A DNA stretch of 39,805 nt, taken from assembly GCA_947174915.1 (NCBI GenBank), contig CAMWKV010000003.1:1-39805 (forward strand), in the 5' to 3' direction. The position numbers were made by a program, and so were the translations under genes. Below, in pieces: positions 9,456 through 20,100 of the stretch (position 1 is the first letter of the stretch; each line of letters opens with the position of its first letter). Source of the stretch: an uncultured Porphyromonadaceae bacterium. GTDB taxonomy: Bacteria; Bacteroidota; Bacteroidia; Bacteroidales; Muribaculaceae. Under the pieces are notes generated by a model that made no database searches, was not told where the DNA came from, and worked only from the letters and a program-made list of their open reading frames with translations.

Positions 9456-11824
9456 GAAAGATAAAAGTCTGTGACTTAGCACACTACAACATATCCCCTG
9501 CAGAAATCCGTTTCAGCACCTCCGACCCCGAAGGTCATCACGAGATAGCCGTACTTGCCACCGACAGCCGTAGCATCGGAGTCGACGCTGACATCACAGC
9601 CTTTGCCGCCCTGCGCACCACCATCGGCGACGGACGCCGATTCATCCCGGCTCTCGCCGAGCAGGGAGTCAAGGTCTTTATCGTCGACGAACTCACCGAT
9701 GAGCTACGCGCCATTGATGCTACATTCATCGTGGTAGAGTCTGTCCCCGAAGCACTTACCGCCATCGGTCGTTCGCACATTGCCAATGCCGCCAATGGCG
9801 TAGTCATCACCGGCAGCCACGGCAAAACGACTGTCAAGGAGCTCATCTACCGCTCTTTGCTCCCCGTGACCAAGGTACGCCGCAGCCCCCGCAGTTGGAA
9901 CAGTCACCTCGGCCTCCCTCTGGCAATGTGGGATATGGGCCGTGCCGACGACGCTCCGGAGGTCATAATCACCGAGGCTGCCATTGACGGTCCCGGCCAA
10001 GCCGACAACATCCTGCGTGCCATCTCCGGCACATGCCACATCGCCGTGCTCACCCCTATAGACGATGAACACGACGAGGCGTTCCCCTCTCATGCCGACA
10101 AGGTAGCCGAAAAAATCCATATAGCAAGTACCTGCGACACAATCATCTACACACTTGGCGATGACGACGTGCAGCAAGCCGTCGCAGCCCTGAAGACACA
10201 ACGACCCGAACTCCGTGTCGTACCCGTAGCACCCCTCGCGGACCTACCCTCTACCCTCCGCGCACTTGCCGCTACCGCCGTGGCCGAAATCCTTGGCACA
10301 GACGTAGTAGCTAACAGCTCAGACGCAGACGCCAAAGCCTTAGACCCGACCACCCTCCCCTTACCCGAAACACGCCGACGCATCACATCCGGCATCTTCG
10401 GCAACACCATCGTGCGCGACGCCTTCACACCCGATCTCCGTTCGCTCGCCGACAGTCTCAACTTCTTCAAGCGTCACACCGGCTCCCACCGCCGCAAGGT
10501 GCTCATCACCGACCGTCTGCTCGACGCCGATTTCAGCCGCGTCGAAGAGACAGCCTTCAAAGCCGGCATCGACGAAGTGTTCGATGCGTCAAGCGCCGAC
10601 ACCGCTTCCATAAGACCTCTGATAGAGGCCGGCAACAAGTGGCGCGGCGCCGACATCCTCATTTTCGGCGACGCCGACGGCGACGTAGCGCCCTACGTCA
10701 ACGCTCTCGAAGGTGCAAGTCACGATACCGTGCTCGAAGTAGATCTTGACGCTATCGTAGCGAATTACAACTACTTCCGCACCCTCGTTCCCGCCGGAAC
10801 AGGTATCGTTGCCATGGTCAAAGCATCGGCATACGGCATGGGAGCCCGGCGCATAGGTCGTACCCTCCAGGACCACGGCGCAGCAGCACTCGCTGTGGCC
10901 GTGATTGAAGAAGGCGTAGACCTCCGCGAAGCCGGTGTCGATATGCCGATCATCGTCCTCAACCCTATCACGAACCATCACCACACCCTCTTCACGCATC
11001 ATCTTGAGCCCACCGTGTTCTCCGCCGATGAGCTCAGCACCCTGCTGCACCAGGCCGAGGCCGACAATGTCACCGACTATCCAGTGCACATCAAACTCGA
11101 CACCGGCATGCACCGTGTCGGTTTTCTCGAAGACAGCCTCGCATCCCTGGCAGCAACCCTCCGAGGACAACGACATCTGCGCGTAGCATCGGTCTTCACA
11201 CACCTTGCCACAGCAGACTGCCTGGACATGGACGCCTACACCCTCGCGCAGATTGAGACCTTCAAACGCATGGCCGATAAAATCGAAAACCTCCTGGGCT
11301 ACCCCGTGCGCCGACATTTCCTCAACACCGCCGGCATGATGCGTTTCGCCGACAAGGTACCCTACGACATGGCACGTCTCGGCATAGGTCTCTATGGCAT
11401 AGCGCCTTACGAGGGCAGCGACGCCCCCCTGCGACTCGTCGCCACCTTCCGCACGCACATCATCTCCATCAAGCACTGGCCCGAGGGCACACCGATAGGT
11501 TATGGCTGCCGCGGCATCACCACGCGACCGTCCGTCATCGCCACCATACCCGTGGGCTACGCCGACGGTATCAACCGACACCTCGGCCGCGGCCATGCAT
11601 CATTCTACATCGACGGCATTCCCTGCCCGACCATAGGCAATATATGCATGGACCAGTGCATGATAGACGTGACCGATGTACCGGGCGTCGACGTTGGTGC
11701 CGAAGTTGTCATCTTCTCGCCGGAACATCCCGTGCAGCGCCTGTCCGACACTCTCGACACCATCCCCTACGAGGTGCTGACATCCGTAAGTCCCCGCGTT
11801 CGCCGCTCATACATCAAGCGCTGA
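9452..11824 (+). CDS. Bifunctional MurF (UDP-MurNAc-tripeptide:D-Ala-D-Ala ligase) / alanine racemase
   Basis: Mur ligase P-loop 'GSHGKTTVKELIY' plus alanine racemase 'VEVDLDAIVANYNYFR...MVKASAYGMGA', 'PVGYADGINRHLG'. Start placed at 9452 (ATGA overlap with the GSCFA stop) rather than 9410. Confidence 0.93.
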   Translation: MRKIKVCDLAHYNISPAEIRFSTSDPEGHHEIAVLATDSRSIGVDADITAFAALRTTIGDGRRFIPALAEQGVKVFIVDELTDELRAIDATFIVVESVPEALTAIGRSHIANAANGVVITGSHGKTTVKELIYRSLLPVTKVRRSPRSWNSHLGLPLAMWDMGRADDAPEVIITEAAIDGPGQADNILRAISGTCHIAVLTPIDDEHDEAFPSHADKVAEKIHIASTCDTIIYTLGDDDVQQAVAALKTQRPELRVVPVAPLADLPSTLRALAATAVAEILGTDVVANSSDADAKALDPTTLPLPETRRRITSGIFGNTIVRDAFTPDLRSLADSLNFFKRHTGSHRRKVLITDRLLDADFSRVEETAFKAGIDEVFDASSADTASIRPLIEAGNKWRGADILIFGDADGDVAPYVNALEGASHDTVLEVDLDAIVANYNYFRTLVPAGTGIVAMVKASAYGMGARRIGRTLQDHGAAALAVAVIEEGVDLREAGVDMPIIVLNPITNHHHTLFTHHLEPTVFSADELSTLLHQAEADNVTDYPVHIKLDTGMHRVGFLEDSLASLAATLRGQRHLRVASVFTHLATADCLDMDAYTLAQIETFKRMADKIENLLGYPVRRHFLNTAGMMRFADKVPYDMARLGIGLYGIAPYEGSDAPLRLVATFRTHIISIKHWPEGTPIGYGCRGITTRPSVIATIPVGYADGINRHLGRGHASFYIDGIPCPTIGNICMDQCMIDVTDVPGVDVGAEVVIFSPEHPVQRLSDTLDTIPYEVLTSVSPRVRRSYIKR

Positions 11825-11845
11825 GACCAAGCGCAGGGCCGGCGG

Positions 11846-11877
11846 CTTGTAAACGGCGAAAATTATCACTAAATTTG
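11846..11877 (+). promoter_or_regulatory. Promoter of the Wzi-led surface-glycan operon
   Basis: CTTG (11846-11849) - N20 - TAAATTTG (11870-11877). Confidence 0.6.
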
Positions 11878-11882
11878 TAGCC

Positions 11883-13406
11883 ATGAAAGGACTTCTGACA
11901 GCTTTAATCGCCATGTGCTCGCTGGCGGCAGGCGCCGTCGACTTCAACTACGAAGCCGGCGTCACTGCCAACGCATCGAGTGGCGCGCTGGCACCGTATA
12001 TGCTCGGGTCGTGGAACGGCGACCGTCTATCCGCCGCCACGGGCATCTGCCACGACGGTCTGTTTGAAAAACGACCCGACACCTCGCTCCGCTTCGACTG
12101 GAGCGCAGGTATCGAATACATCCTCGGCTACGGTAGCGCCGCGCACTACGACCACTGGCAGCCCGACAATCAGACCTGGACGACCACCGACCTCCGCCCG
12201 GCGCCGATACGTCTGCAACAGCTCTGGGGCTCAGTACGTTATCGGGGAATCTTCGCCACCGCAGGCATGCACGAGCAACCGTCACTCATCGTAGACGGCA
12301 GCATGTCGTCCGGCGACATCACCCGCAGCAACAACGCGCGCCCCATCCCCGGACTGGAAATAGGATTCAACGACTTTCAGAATATACCCTTCACCAACGG
12401 ATGGGTGCAGATAGAAGGCCGCATCATGTACGGCCGCATGACGGATACGGACTACAAGGACAATTTCTTCAACCGCTACAGCGGCATCATAGCCTCCGAC
12501 CTCTGGTACACCTACAAGCGCTGCTACTTCCGCACCAAACCGTCGCAGCCACTCTCCATCACCGTGGGTATGCAGACCGCCGGACTATTCGCCGGCGAGA
12601 CGAAGTTTTACAACCGCGGGACTATATACCGCACCGAAACACGCGGCTTCCACCTCCGCGACATCTGGGACATGTTCTTTCCCACCGAGGGCGGCGAAGA
12701 CTACTACAAAGGCAGCAGCCTGGGCTCATGGGACTTCAAAGCCGACATCGCCCTGCGCAACGGCAGCAGCATCAAGGCCTACTTCGAATGGCCCTGGGAG
12801 GACGGTTCCGGCATTGGACGCCGCAATGGCTGGGACGGTCTGTGGGGTGTGCAGTACAACTTCGCCCGTACCGGCTGGGTGTCGAAAGTACTCGTGGAGT
12901 ATGTCGACTTCACCAACCAGTCCGGCTGGATACACTTCTCGCACACTGACAATCCCGGTACCACCATCGGCTCACATGCTGACGGTGGCGACAACTACTA
13001 CAACAACGACTACTACGGCCCATACGCCAACTACGGCATGGCTATCGGCACTCCTTTCATCGTCGCCCCGGCCTATAACAGCGACGGCCGCTATGCTTTC
13101 CTGCACAACCGTGCGCGAGGATTTCATGCCGCTGTCGCCGGTGACCCGTCCGAACAGTGGTCCTATACCCTCAAGGTTAGCTGGCAACGTGCCGGTGGCG
13201 ATGGCCGCCGTCCTGCCCGCGAACTCGTCGACGATACCTCCGCAATGGCAGGTGTGAACTGGCGTCCCGCCTCTGTCCCGGGGCTGACAGTATCAGCCAA
13301 GGCAGCCTTCGATGCCGGACGTCTCCGCGGCAATAATTTCGGTGCCATGGTAGGCGTCACATACTCAGGCAAGCTCTCCTTCAACCGCAAAAAATCTGCC
13401 AAATGA
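11883..13406 (+). CDS. Capsule assembly Wzi family outer-membrane protein
   Basis: Signal peptide and Bacteroidetes Wzi-like beta-barrel sequence ('FRTKPSQPLSITVGMQTAGLFAGE', 'VSKVLVEYVDFTNQSG'). Confidence 0.75.
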   Translation: MKGLLTALIAMCSLAAGAVDFNYEAGVTANASSGALAPYMLGSWNGDRLSAATGICHDGLFEKRPDTSLRFDWSAGIEYILGYGSAAHYDHWQPDNQTWTTTDLRPAPIRLQQLWGSVRYRGIFATAGMHEQPSLIVDGSMSSGDITRSNNARPIPGLEIGFNDFQNIPFTNGWVQIEGRIMYGRMTDTDYKDNFFNRYSGIIASDLWYTYKRCYFRTKPSQPLSITVGMQTAGLFAGETKFYNRGTIYRTETRGFHLRDIWDMFFPTEGGEDYYKGSSLGSWDFKADIALRNGSSIKAYFEWPWEDGSGIGRRNGWDGLWGVQYNFARTGWVSKVLVEYVDFTNQSGWIHFSHTDNPGTTIGSHADGGDNYYNNDYYGPYANYGMAIGTPFIVAPAYNSDGRYAFLHNRARGFHAAVAGDPSEQWSYTLKVSWQRAGGDGRRPARELVDDTSAMAGVNWRPASVPGLTVSAKAAFDAGRLRGNNFGAMVGVTYSGKLSFNRKKSAK

Positions 13407-13861
13407 AAACCATCATACGCTACATCGTATGCGTCGCAGCCCTATGCATGGCAGCATCGTGTACGCAGAACAACGGCAACATCGGCGACTTCTTCGGCGC
13501 TTGGGTATTGCGCTCCATGACCATTGATGGCGTCGAAAAGACCTTCGCCGACAACGAATACACCACCCTGCGCTTCCAGAGCCACATAGCCATGTTCAAT
13601 CTCTTCGTGGACGAGCAATCGCAGTATGTATCCTTGGCAACATGGACCGATGATGACAGCTCACTGCTCCTCAACTTCGACCACAGCGACGACAATAACG
13701 GCACCATGCAGGGCCCGTATGCCCCTCCGGCATGGCTTGAGATGCCACATGACGACTTTATCCGGCTGACTATCACCCGACTCGACGGCAAGCATCTCGA
13801 CCTCCTGCTCAATACTCCCGAATCACAAACAATTACATATAATTTCGAACGCACATGGTGA
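13403..13861 (+). CDS. Lipocalin-like lipoprotein
   Basis: Lipobox 'CMAASCTQ', 'GAWVLRSMTIDG'; 4-nt overlap with the upstream gene. Confidence 0.65.
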   Translation: MKTIIRYIVCVAALCMAASCTQNNGNIGDFFGAWVLRSMTIDGVEKTFADNEYTTLRFQSHIAMFNLFVDEQSQYVSLATWTDDDSSLLLNFDHSDDNNGTMQGPYAPPAWLEMPHDDFIRLTITRLDGKHLDLLLNTPESQTITYNFERTW

Positions 13862-14844
13862 GCGACAAACCCGTTCTCGTTACCGGCGCCGATGGTTTCA
13901 TCGGTTCGCATCTCACCGAGGCTCTCCTCGACCGCGGCTACAGCGTCCGCGCTCTCGCGCAGTACAATTCATTCAACTCCTGGGGCTGGCTCGAAGACCT
14001 CGGCAAGCGCCCCGGCCTCGAAATAGTGACAGGCGACGTCCGCGACCCGGATTTCTGCCGTCACATCTCACGCGGCATCGACACCGTATATCACCTGGCC
14101 GCTCTCATCGCCATCCCCTACAGCTATGTCGCTCCGGACAGCTATGTAGACACCAACATCAAGGGCACTCTCAATATGTGTCAGGCTGCGCGTGATTGCG
14201 GTGTACGACGTATCGTTGTCACCTCCACCAGCGAGGTCTACGGTACGGCTCAGTACGTTCCCATCGACGAGAAGCACCCCCGCCAGCCTCAGTCGCCCTA
14301 CTCCGCCACGAAGATCGGCGCCGACGCAATCGCCAAGAGTTTCTACAACGCTTTCGACCTGCCACTCGTCATTGCTCGCCCGTTCAACACCTACGGTCCC
14401 CGGCAGAGTGCCCGTGCCATCATTCCCACCATCATCACGCAGATAGCCTCCGGCAAGGACAAGATACACCTGGGCGACCTCACGCCCACTCGCGACTTCA
14501 ACTATGTGGCCGACACTGCCGCCGGATTCATCGCTCTCGGCGAGACGGAAGGCATCGAAGGCATGGACATCAACATCGCCACAGGTACGGAAATATCAAT
14601 GGCTGAGACACTTGCTACCATCGCCCGCCTCATGGGTCGAACAGTAGAGGAAGTGACCGACGCCGAACGACTACGCCCCGCCAAAAGCGAGGTCAACCGT
14701 CTCTGCGGCGACAACTCCCTCATCACTTCGCTCACCGACTGGCGTCCGAGAGTGTCAATCGAAGAGGGTCTCGCCCGCACTATTGAATGGTTCTGCCGAC
14801 CCGAGAACCTTGCCAAGTATAAAACCGATATTTACAACCGATGA
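13855..14844 (+). CDS. NAD-dependent sugar 4,6-dehydratase, LegB-like SDR
   Basis: 'VLVTGADGFIGSHLTEALLDRGYSVRALAQYNSFNSWGWLEDL', 'TSTSEVYGTAQYVPIDEKHPRQPQSPYSATKIGADAIAKSF'. Confidence 0.88.
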   Translation: MVSDKPVLVTGADGFIGSHLTEALLDRGYSVRALAQYNSFNSWGWLEDLGKRPGLEIVTGDVRDPDFCRHISRGIDTVYHLAALIAIPYSYVAPDSYVDTNIKGTLNMCQAARDCGVRRIVVTSTSEVYGTAQYVPIDEKHPRQPQSPYSATKIGADAIAKSFYNAFDLPLVIARPFNTYGPRQSARAIIPTIITQIASGKDKIHLGDLTPTRDFNYVADTAAGFIALGETEGIEGMDINIATGTEISMAETLATIARLMGRTVEEVTDAERLRPAKSEVNRLCGDNSLITSLTDWRPRVSIEEGLARTIEWFCRPENLAKYKTDIYNR

Positions 14845-15896
14845 CCGCGTCAAATTCTCAGCACATCGGCCTCCAAGGTTCTGAGCAACAAGAGCGTTAC
14901 GGCACTGAGCGTCTTAAGACGCCGGGACATGTGAGCCTTCTGTTCCTCGGTGGTGCCAAACGCGTGTCGATAGCTCGCATGTTCAAAGAAGCCGCCGCAG
15001 CCCGTGGACTCGAATGTGACATCACCGGCTACGAGCTCGATACGCGATGTGCGCTCAGTATCGAAGGCGTGATAGCCCCCGGACTCCGCTGGCGCGACGC
15101 ACACCTGCTGCCCCACATCAGCAGTGTGGTAGACTGCCGTGCTGTAGATATCATCATCCCCTTCGTCGACCCCGCCGTAGGCGTCGCTGCCGACTACATC
15201 TCCAATGGCAGTCTCTCACCGGTTTTCGCTCCCGTAGCACAGGGTGACATGGCTCGGATGATGTTCGACAAGGTCGCCGCTGCCCAATTCTTTGAAGCGC
15301 ACGACATCCCGGTTCCTGCTACATGGCATACCGGCGACCCCGTCGGACGACTTATCGCCAAACCGCGATACGGCTCCGCCTCAAAGGGCATAGTACTCAT
15401 AGATAACGAATCCGAACTCACCCGGCTACTCCGCAGTGGTGCCGACGATTATCTCATCCAGGAGCGCATAGACAATCGCATAGAAATCACCGTAGACTGT
15501 TACGTCGGTACCCGCGACGGCGTGCCCGCATGTATCAGTCCACGCATACGCCTGGAAGTGGCAGGCGGCGAAGTAGTGCGCACAGTCACCATAGACGAAC
15601 CCGATGTCATCGAATTAACCCGCAAAGTACTGCGAGAAACGGGTCTTCGCGGTGCCGTAACTGTCCAACTCATACGCGACAGAGAGAATAAGCGCCTGAT
15701 GGTGATGGAGATAAACCCCCGCCTCGGCGGTGGTGTCGTAGCCTCTGTTCATGCCGGAGCCGACATCCCCGGCCTTATCATAGACGATATGCTCGGAGCT
15801 CCCCTCATGCAGCAACTGCCGGAACCGGACGTCTACACCGCTCGCTATCTCGCCGATGTCGCATACAAACTAAATGAATCATGTCCGAAAAAGTAA
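14841..15896 (+). CDS. ATP-grasp domain-containing protein (PylC/CarB-like)
   Basis: 'LIAKPRYGSASKGIVLIDNESE', 'YLIQERIDNRIEITVDCYVG', 'VMEINPRLGGGVVASVHAGADIPGLI'. Confidence 0.88.
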   Translation: MTASNSQHIGLQGSEQQERYGTERLKTPGHVSLLFLGGAKRVSIARMFKEAAAARGLECDITGYELDTRCALSIEGVIAPGLRWRDAHLLPHISSVVDCRAVDIIIPFVDPAVGVAADYISNGSLSPVFAPVAQGDMARMMFDKVAAAQFFEAHDIPVPATWHTGDPVGRLIAKPRYGSASKGIVLIDNESELTRLLRSGADDYLIQERIDNRIEITVDCYVGTRDGVPACISPRIRLEVAGGEVVRTVTIDEPDVIELTRKVLRETGLRGAVTVQLIRDRENKRLMVMEINPRLGGGVVASVHAGADIPGLIIDDMLGAPLMQQLPEPDVYTARYLADVAYKLNESCPKK

Positions 15897-16888
15897 TCAT
15901 AATCGCCGAAGCAGGCGTCAATCACAACGGCGATATCGAGATGGCTCGCCGCATGATACACGAAGCCAAAGCTGCCGGCGCCGACTACATCAAATTCCAG
16001 ACAGCCATACCTGAGCTGGTCATTTCAACCTACGCGCCAAAGGCTGAATATCAGAAAGAAACTACCGGAAGCACTGAAAGCCAGCTCGATATGTGCAGAG
16101 CCATACATCTGCCGCTGTCCGCCTACGCCGAACTCGCCGCGCTCTGCCGCGAGGTGGGCATAGGATTTATGTCCACCCCCTTCGACCTCGTGAGCATCGA
16201 CTGTCTCGTACCGCTCGAGATGGACTATTGGAAGATTCCCTCCGGCGAAATCACGAATCTGCCCTACCTCCGCAAAATCGGTGCTCTCGGTAGCCGCGTC
16301 ATCATGTCGACCGGTATGGCCACTCTCGATGAGGTCGCCGTCGCCGTCGATATCCTGGAAAAAGCAGGCACGCCGCGTAGCAACATATCCCTCCTCCACT
16401 GCACCACCCAGTACCCGGCTCCCTATCGGTCCATCAACCTCCGCGCCATGGATGCGCTTGCCTCACTCGGCTGCGCATCAGTAGGTTACAGCGACCATTC
16501 GGTAGGCTTTGAGGTATCAGTAGCCGCCGTCGCACGCGGTGCGCGCATCATCGAGAAACACTTCACCCTCGACCGCAACCTGCCCGGCCCCGACCACAAA
16601 GCCTCCATCGAACCGGACGAACTCGCACAGATGGTACAGGCCATCCGCCACATCGAGGAAGCCCTTGGCAGCGGCGAGAAAGTAGTTGCCGACGACGAGC
16701 GCCCCAACATTGCCATCGCCCGCAAGAGCATCGTCGCCGCCCGCGCCATAGCTGCAGGAGAAATCTTCACCGAAGAAAACATCACCGTGAAACGCCCAGG
16801 CGACGGTATCTCACCCATGGAGTGGGACAAGGTCCTCGGCCGCCCCGCGCCCCGCGCCTTCTCCCCCGACGAGCTCATCACCCTCTGA
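15881..16888 (+). CDS. N-acetylneuraminate / legionaminate synthase family (NeuB + SAF domain)
   Basis: 'IIAEAGVNHNGDIEMARRMIHEAKAAGADYIKFQT', 'MSTPFDLVSIDCL', 'KIPSGEITNLPYL', 'GYSDHSVGFEVSVAAVARGARIIEKHFTLDRNLPGPDHKAS'. Confidence 0.93.
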   Translation: MSEKVIIIAEAGVNHNGDIEMARRMIHEAKAAGADYIKFQTAIPELVISTYAPKAEYQKETTGSTESQLDMCRAIHLPLSAYAELAALCREVGIGFMSTPFDLVSIDCLVPLEMDYWKIPSGEITNLPYLRKIGALGSRVIMSTGMATLDEVAVAVDILEKAGTPRSNISLLHCTTQYPAPYRSINLRAMDALASLGCASVGYSDHSVGFEVSVAAVARGARIIEKHFTLDRNLPGPDHKASIEPDELAQMVQAIRHIEEALGSGEKVVADDERPNIAIARKSIVAARAIAAGEIFTEENITVKRPGDGISPMEWDKVLGRPAPRAFSPDELITL

Positions 16889-16994
16889 CCAACACGTCAT
16901 AATTGCGCTTGATTACACTCCGATTCATATCGAGTCATCTCGATGCATCCGGATTAATCCTGAAGCATCGATAATATCAAGACCTCAAATTATT

Positions 16995-17008
16995 ACTGTC
17001 CGCTAAAC
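16995..17008 (+). repeat. Left 14-bp inverted-repeat end (ACTGTCCGCTAAAC)
   Basis: Exact reverse complement of 21068-21081. Confidence 0.7.
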
Positions 17009-17157
17009 TTTTTTTGAGAGATTTAAGAATTAGGGCTGACACCTATTGCAGGAGTCAGCCCTAAATGGTTACTTTGGTGTCGCTAAACATTCCATGAATA
17101 ACCATGGGAAAAAATAGTAATTTCTTCGGACAGTCGATATATGATCAGCTAATAAAA

Positions 17158-20100
17158 TTATTTCAGAATTTTTTCTGCCTTGGCGCCCTGGCGGCGGATG
17201 TAGACGCCGTGGGGAGCAGGCTCAGCCAAGCGTCGGCCTTGCAGGTCGTAATACTCGGCCTCAGCGGCGGGACTTTCAACCCCGACACCCTCGACTGCTG
17301 ACGGTTCCATCTCCCACAACTTCAATCCACCCTCGGCTTCGTAAAGGATATTGTTGTCCTTATCAGTAACGTAGCGCAGAACAGGAGGCAAAGTTATGGG
17401 GAGAGACGGACACATATCAGGGTAAGGAAAGAAGAATAATCCATACCCGTGTACATCAGATACGACTCCAAACTGGTCAGTATAATTATATTCAAATTTT
17501 ACCCCGCGCGTATCTGCAACAGACTGTTCACAAGTGAATAATTGTGTTTCGGGAATCACTCCTCCGTCAAATGCTCCGACGGATTTAATTGTGAAATCAA
17601 GAGCAGTTTCATCGTAGGGCCTTTCGACATTGGGCATACCGAAAGTGAAATTTGTCTTCGATTCATCCAGAGAGTAAACTACGATTTCATCTCCGCCTGC
17701 AATGTCGAACGTTAGACCCATCATGTTGCGCCCCTCTAAAATATTTTCACGGGCTAACGCAATAATTACATCGGAACGCGACTCGCCCTCTGCATAATTA
17801 CGCTTGGTGAAACGCACAATTACGTTGCTGTCCTCGTCAAGACGTATATATCCCGTGTCCTGGATGTCATCATGTAACTCCCAATCATCACAACCAAAGT
17901 ATACGCCATTAAAGGCTTGTTTGATAACTTCGATTTTTTTCCATGTATGGCCTTCGATTTCAATTTCATCACCAATACGGACACCGAATTCGTATTGACC
18001 CCAATTCCCTGTCACAGGACTGTTGTACCACCATGTACGCCCGGGCGTCAGCATGCCTTCGTCATTAGTTTTACGCCCTTTTGCATAGAACTTTTCAAGA
18101 TTTATAACATCTTCTTCTGCTTCAAGTTTTAATGTTGACCAATCAGGAAAAATAAGATCTTTGTAATAAATATTTTTCGCCTTAACATTTAAATGAGCCG
18201 TCGCAGGAATTTGTATGTCTGTAAGATATACATTTCCTGATGAAATTATATTTAGAGTGCTGTTGTCACTGAATATAGTTCCATTAGTTATATGAACATC
18301 AGACATTGCCTCAATAGTGAGGGCTGCATCGTTCTGTATGGTTACTTCGATATTTGGTGCATCAGGATTAACCATTTTTCCGCACCACACTTCATTTCCA
18401 TAGATGTAGTATTCTTTGCCACACCATAAGGTAATGTTTTGAATTCTAAGGGGTAGAATGCAAGGTAATGTATTTTTACCATATATGGTATATACAGTGT
18501 TTTCGGGAACTGTTATTTCTTGAGTAGTTTCTAACTCTTGATTACGCGCATAGGTATCATCATATAACGAGGTTATTGCTAAAATTAAATTGTCTTCACC
18601 TTCGGTTGTTACATCACATGAATACCCCCCAAAATCCTTGTTGCGGTATTCATTATAGAGGATTTTGTGAGGAGCCTTAATCCAAAGCGGAATTAATGGG
18701 TCGCCAAATAAATTGTGCATGAATTTCTCATCATAAGCTCTTGATGAGAATAATGCTCTGGAGTAATTGAATATCGACCCAGCAAGAACCCCGTATTTAT
18801 ATGCTGAGCATGATTGGTATGCGGATTCCAAATCAGTGTAAAATGCTGAAATCAATTGTCGACCATCTACGACATAAGAATCGCGTGTATTTCCGATTAG
18901 TGCAACTCCTCCGGTTTTTTTATTCAAAAGGTAAGATTCGCCAAAATTTAGTTTTACATTATAGGTATAGTAATTATATTTGCCATCCTTCCATTTTTTT
19001 TCGGTAAAAATATCGTATGGCATCAACGTACAAGAGCAGCTGTAACACCAATTGGTGTATTTTTCTAATGAAAGATTATCTAATCCATTACCACGTTCAG
19101 GAGTAAGAAATGAATCATTATCGTCCAAAGCCACCAAACCATTTAATGGGTCACTAACTCCAACACCCCCAGGATTTCCATGGCCTACGAAATTAAGTGT
19201 GCCAAATTTTGTAGAATTCATTGTATTTACTACTTCGGCTCCCTTTATTGGATTCTTATAATCATCTAAACGACATAAATTGTCTTTGTATATAGAATAG
19301 AATGCGTTAAGATCGGAATCTACATAACTAGAAAGACTTTTTTGCCGAGTGAATATCGCACGATTTAAGTAATCGGAGTCTCCATTGCCAGGATTAAATT
19401 CATGATATTTTATTTTGGACACATAATTATCCACTTCGTCAGAATTTGAGAATGGGATACGACCAATCATGATTTCTCCAAAATAGTCGTACTCGCTCCG
19501 AATTCCATTATCCAATTGCTCTCCACACGCAATCCATTTGGTATCAAGATCTGAAAAGTAAATATCGCTCGGCGAGAGTTCGTATTCATATTCTTCTAAT
19601 TCGTTATTATAATTTCTTCTACTACCATATCTAATTGGCATTTCTGGGTATTTCCCTGCCAGGAGCACATGCTCTGTGCCGTAATTGTTATAGCAGAACT
19701 TGATGAATTCACGTAAGACGCCGGCGCTGTCCGCAATATTTGAAGTCTTATCTCCGTCCTTGCAGACGGGATTGCTGAACACTTGACTAAACGGAAAAAC
19801 TCGGCTACTGTAACCCTTTGTCCGGCGTATCGCCGCCAGGCGATTCAATGATTGGGCTAAACGGTCAGGGCAAATAATTATATACTCGTATTGTTCGTTG
19901 TCGATTGTCAGAGGAGTCGGACAAGAATACATGTTTTCCTCCACATCCTCAGGATTGACGACGTAACTTTTTACAACGTCAATGCCATTCTTGATATACG
20001 ACGGACTTAGGCGTTTAGGAAACTCTTTATTGGGGTTGTCTTGCAGGTCCCAAGTAAGAGATACGCTTATATCTTCATAGAAATATAATTTATCATTCTG

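Noticed and set aside
10589-11596. 335-aa minus-strand ORF
   Set aside because: Antisense to the alanine racemase half of murF-alr.
16995-17134. Calling a complete 140-bp MITE (ACTGTCCG...CGGACAGT)
   Set aside because: Only 8-bp ends and no target duplication; the 14-bp match to 21068-21081 is better, so left as part of that finding.
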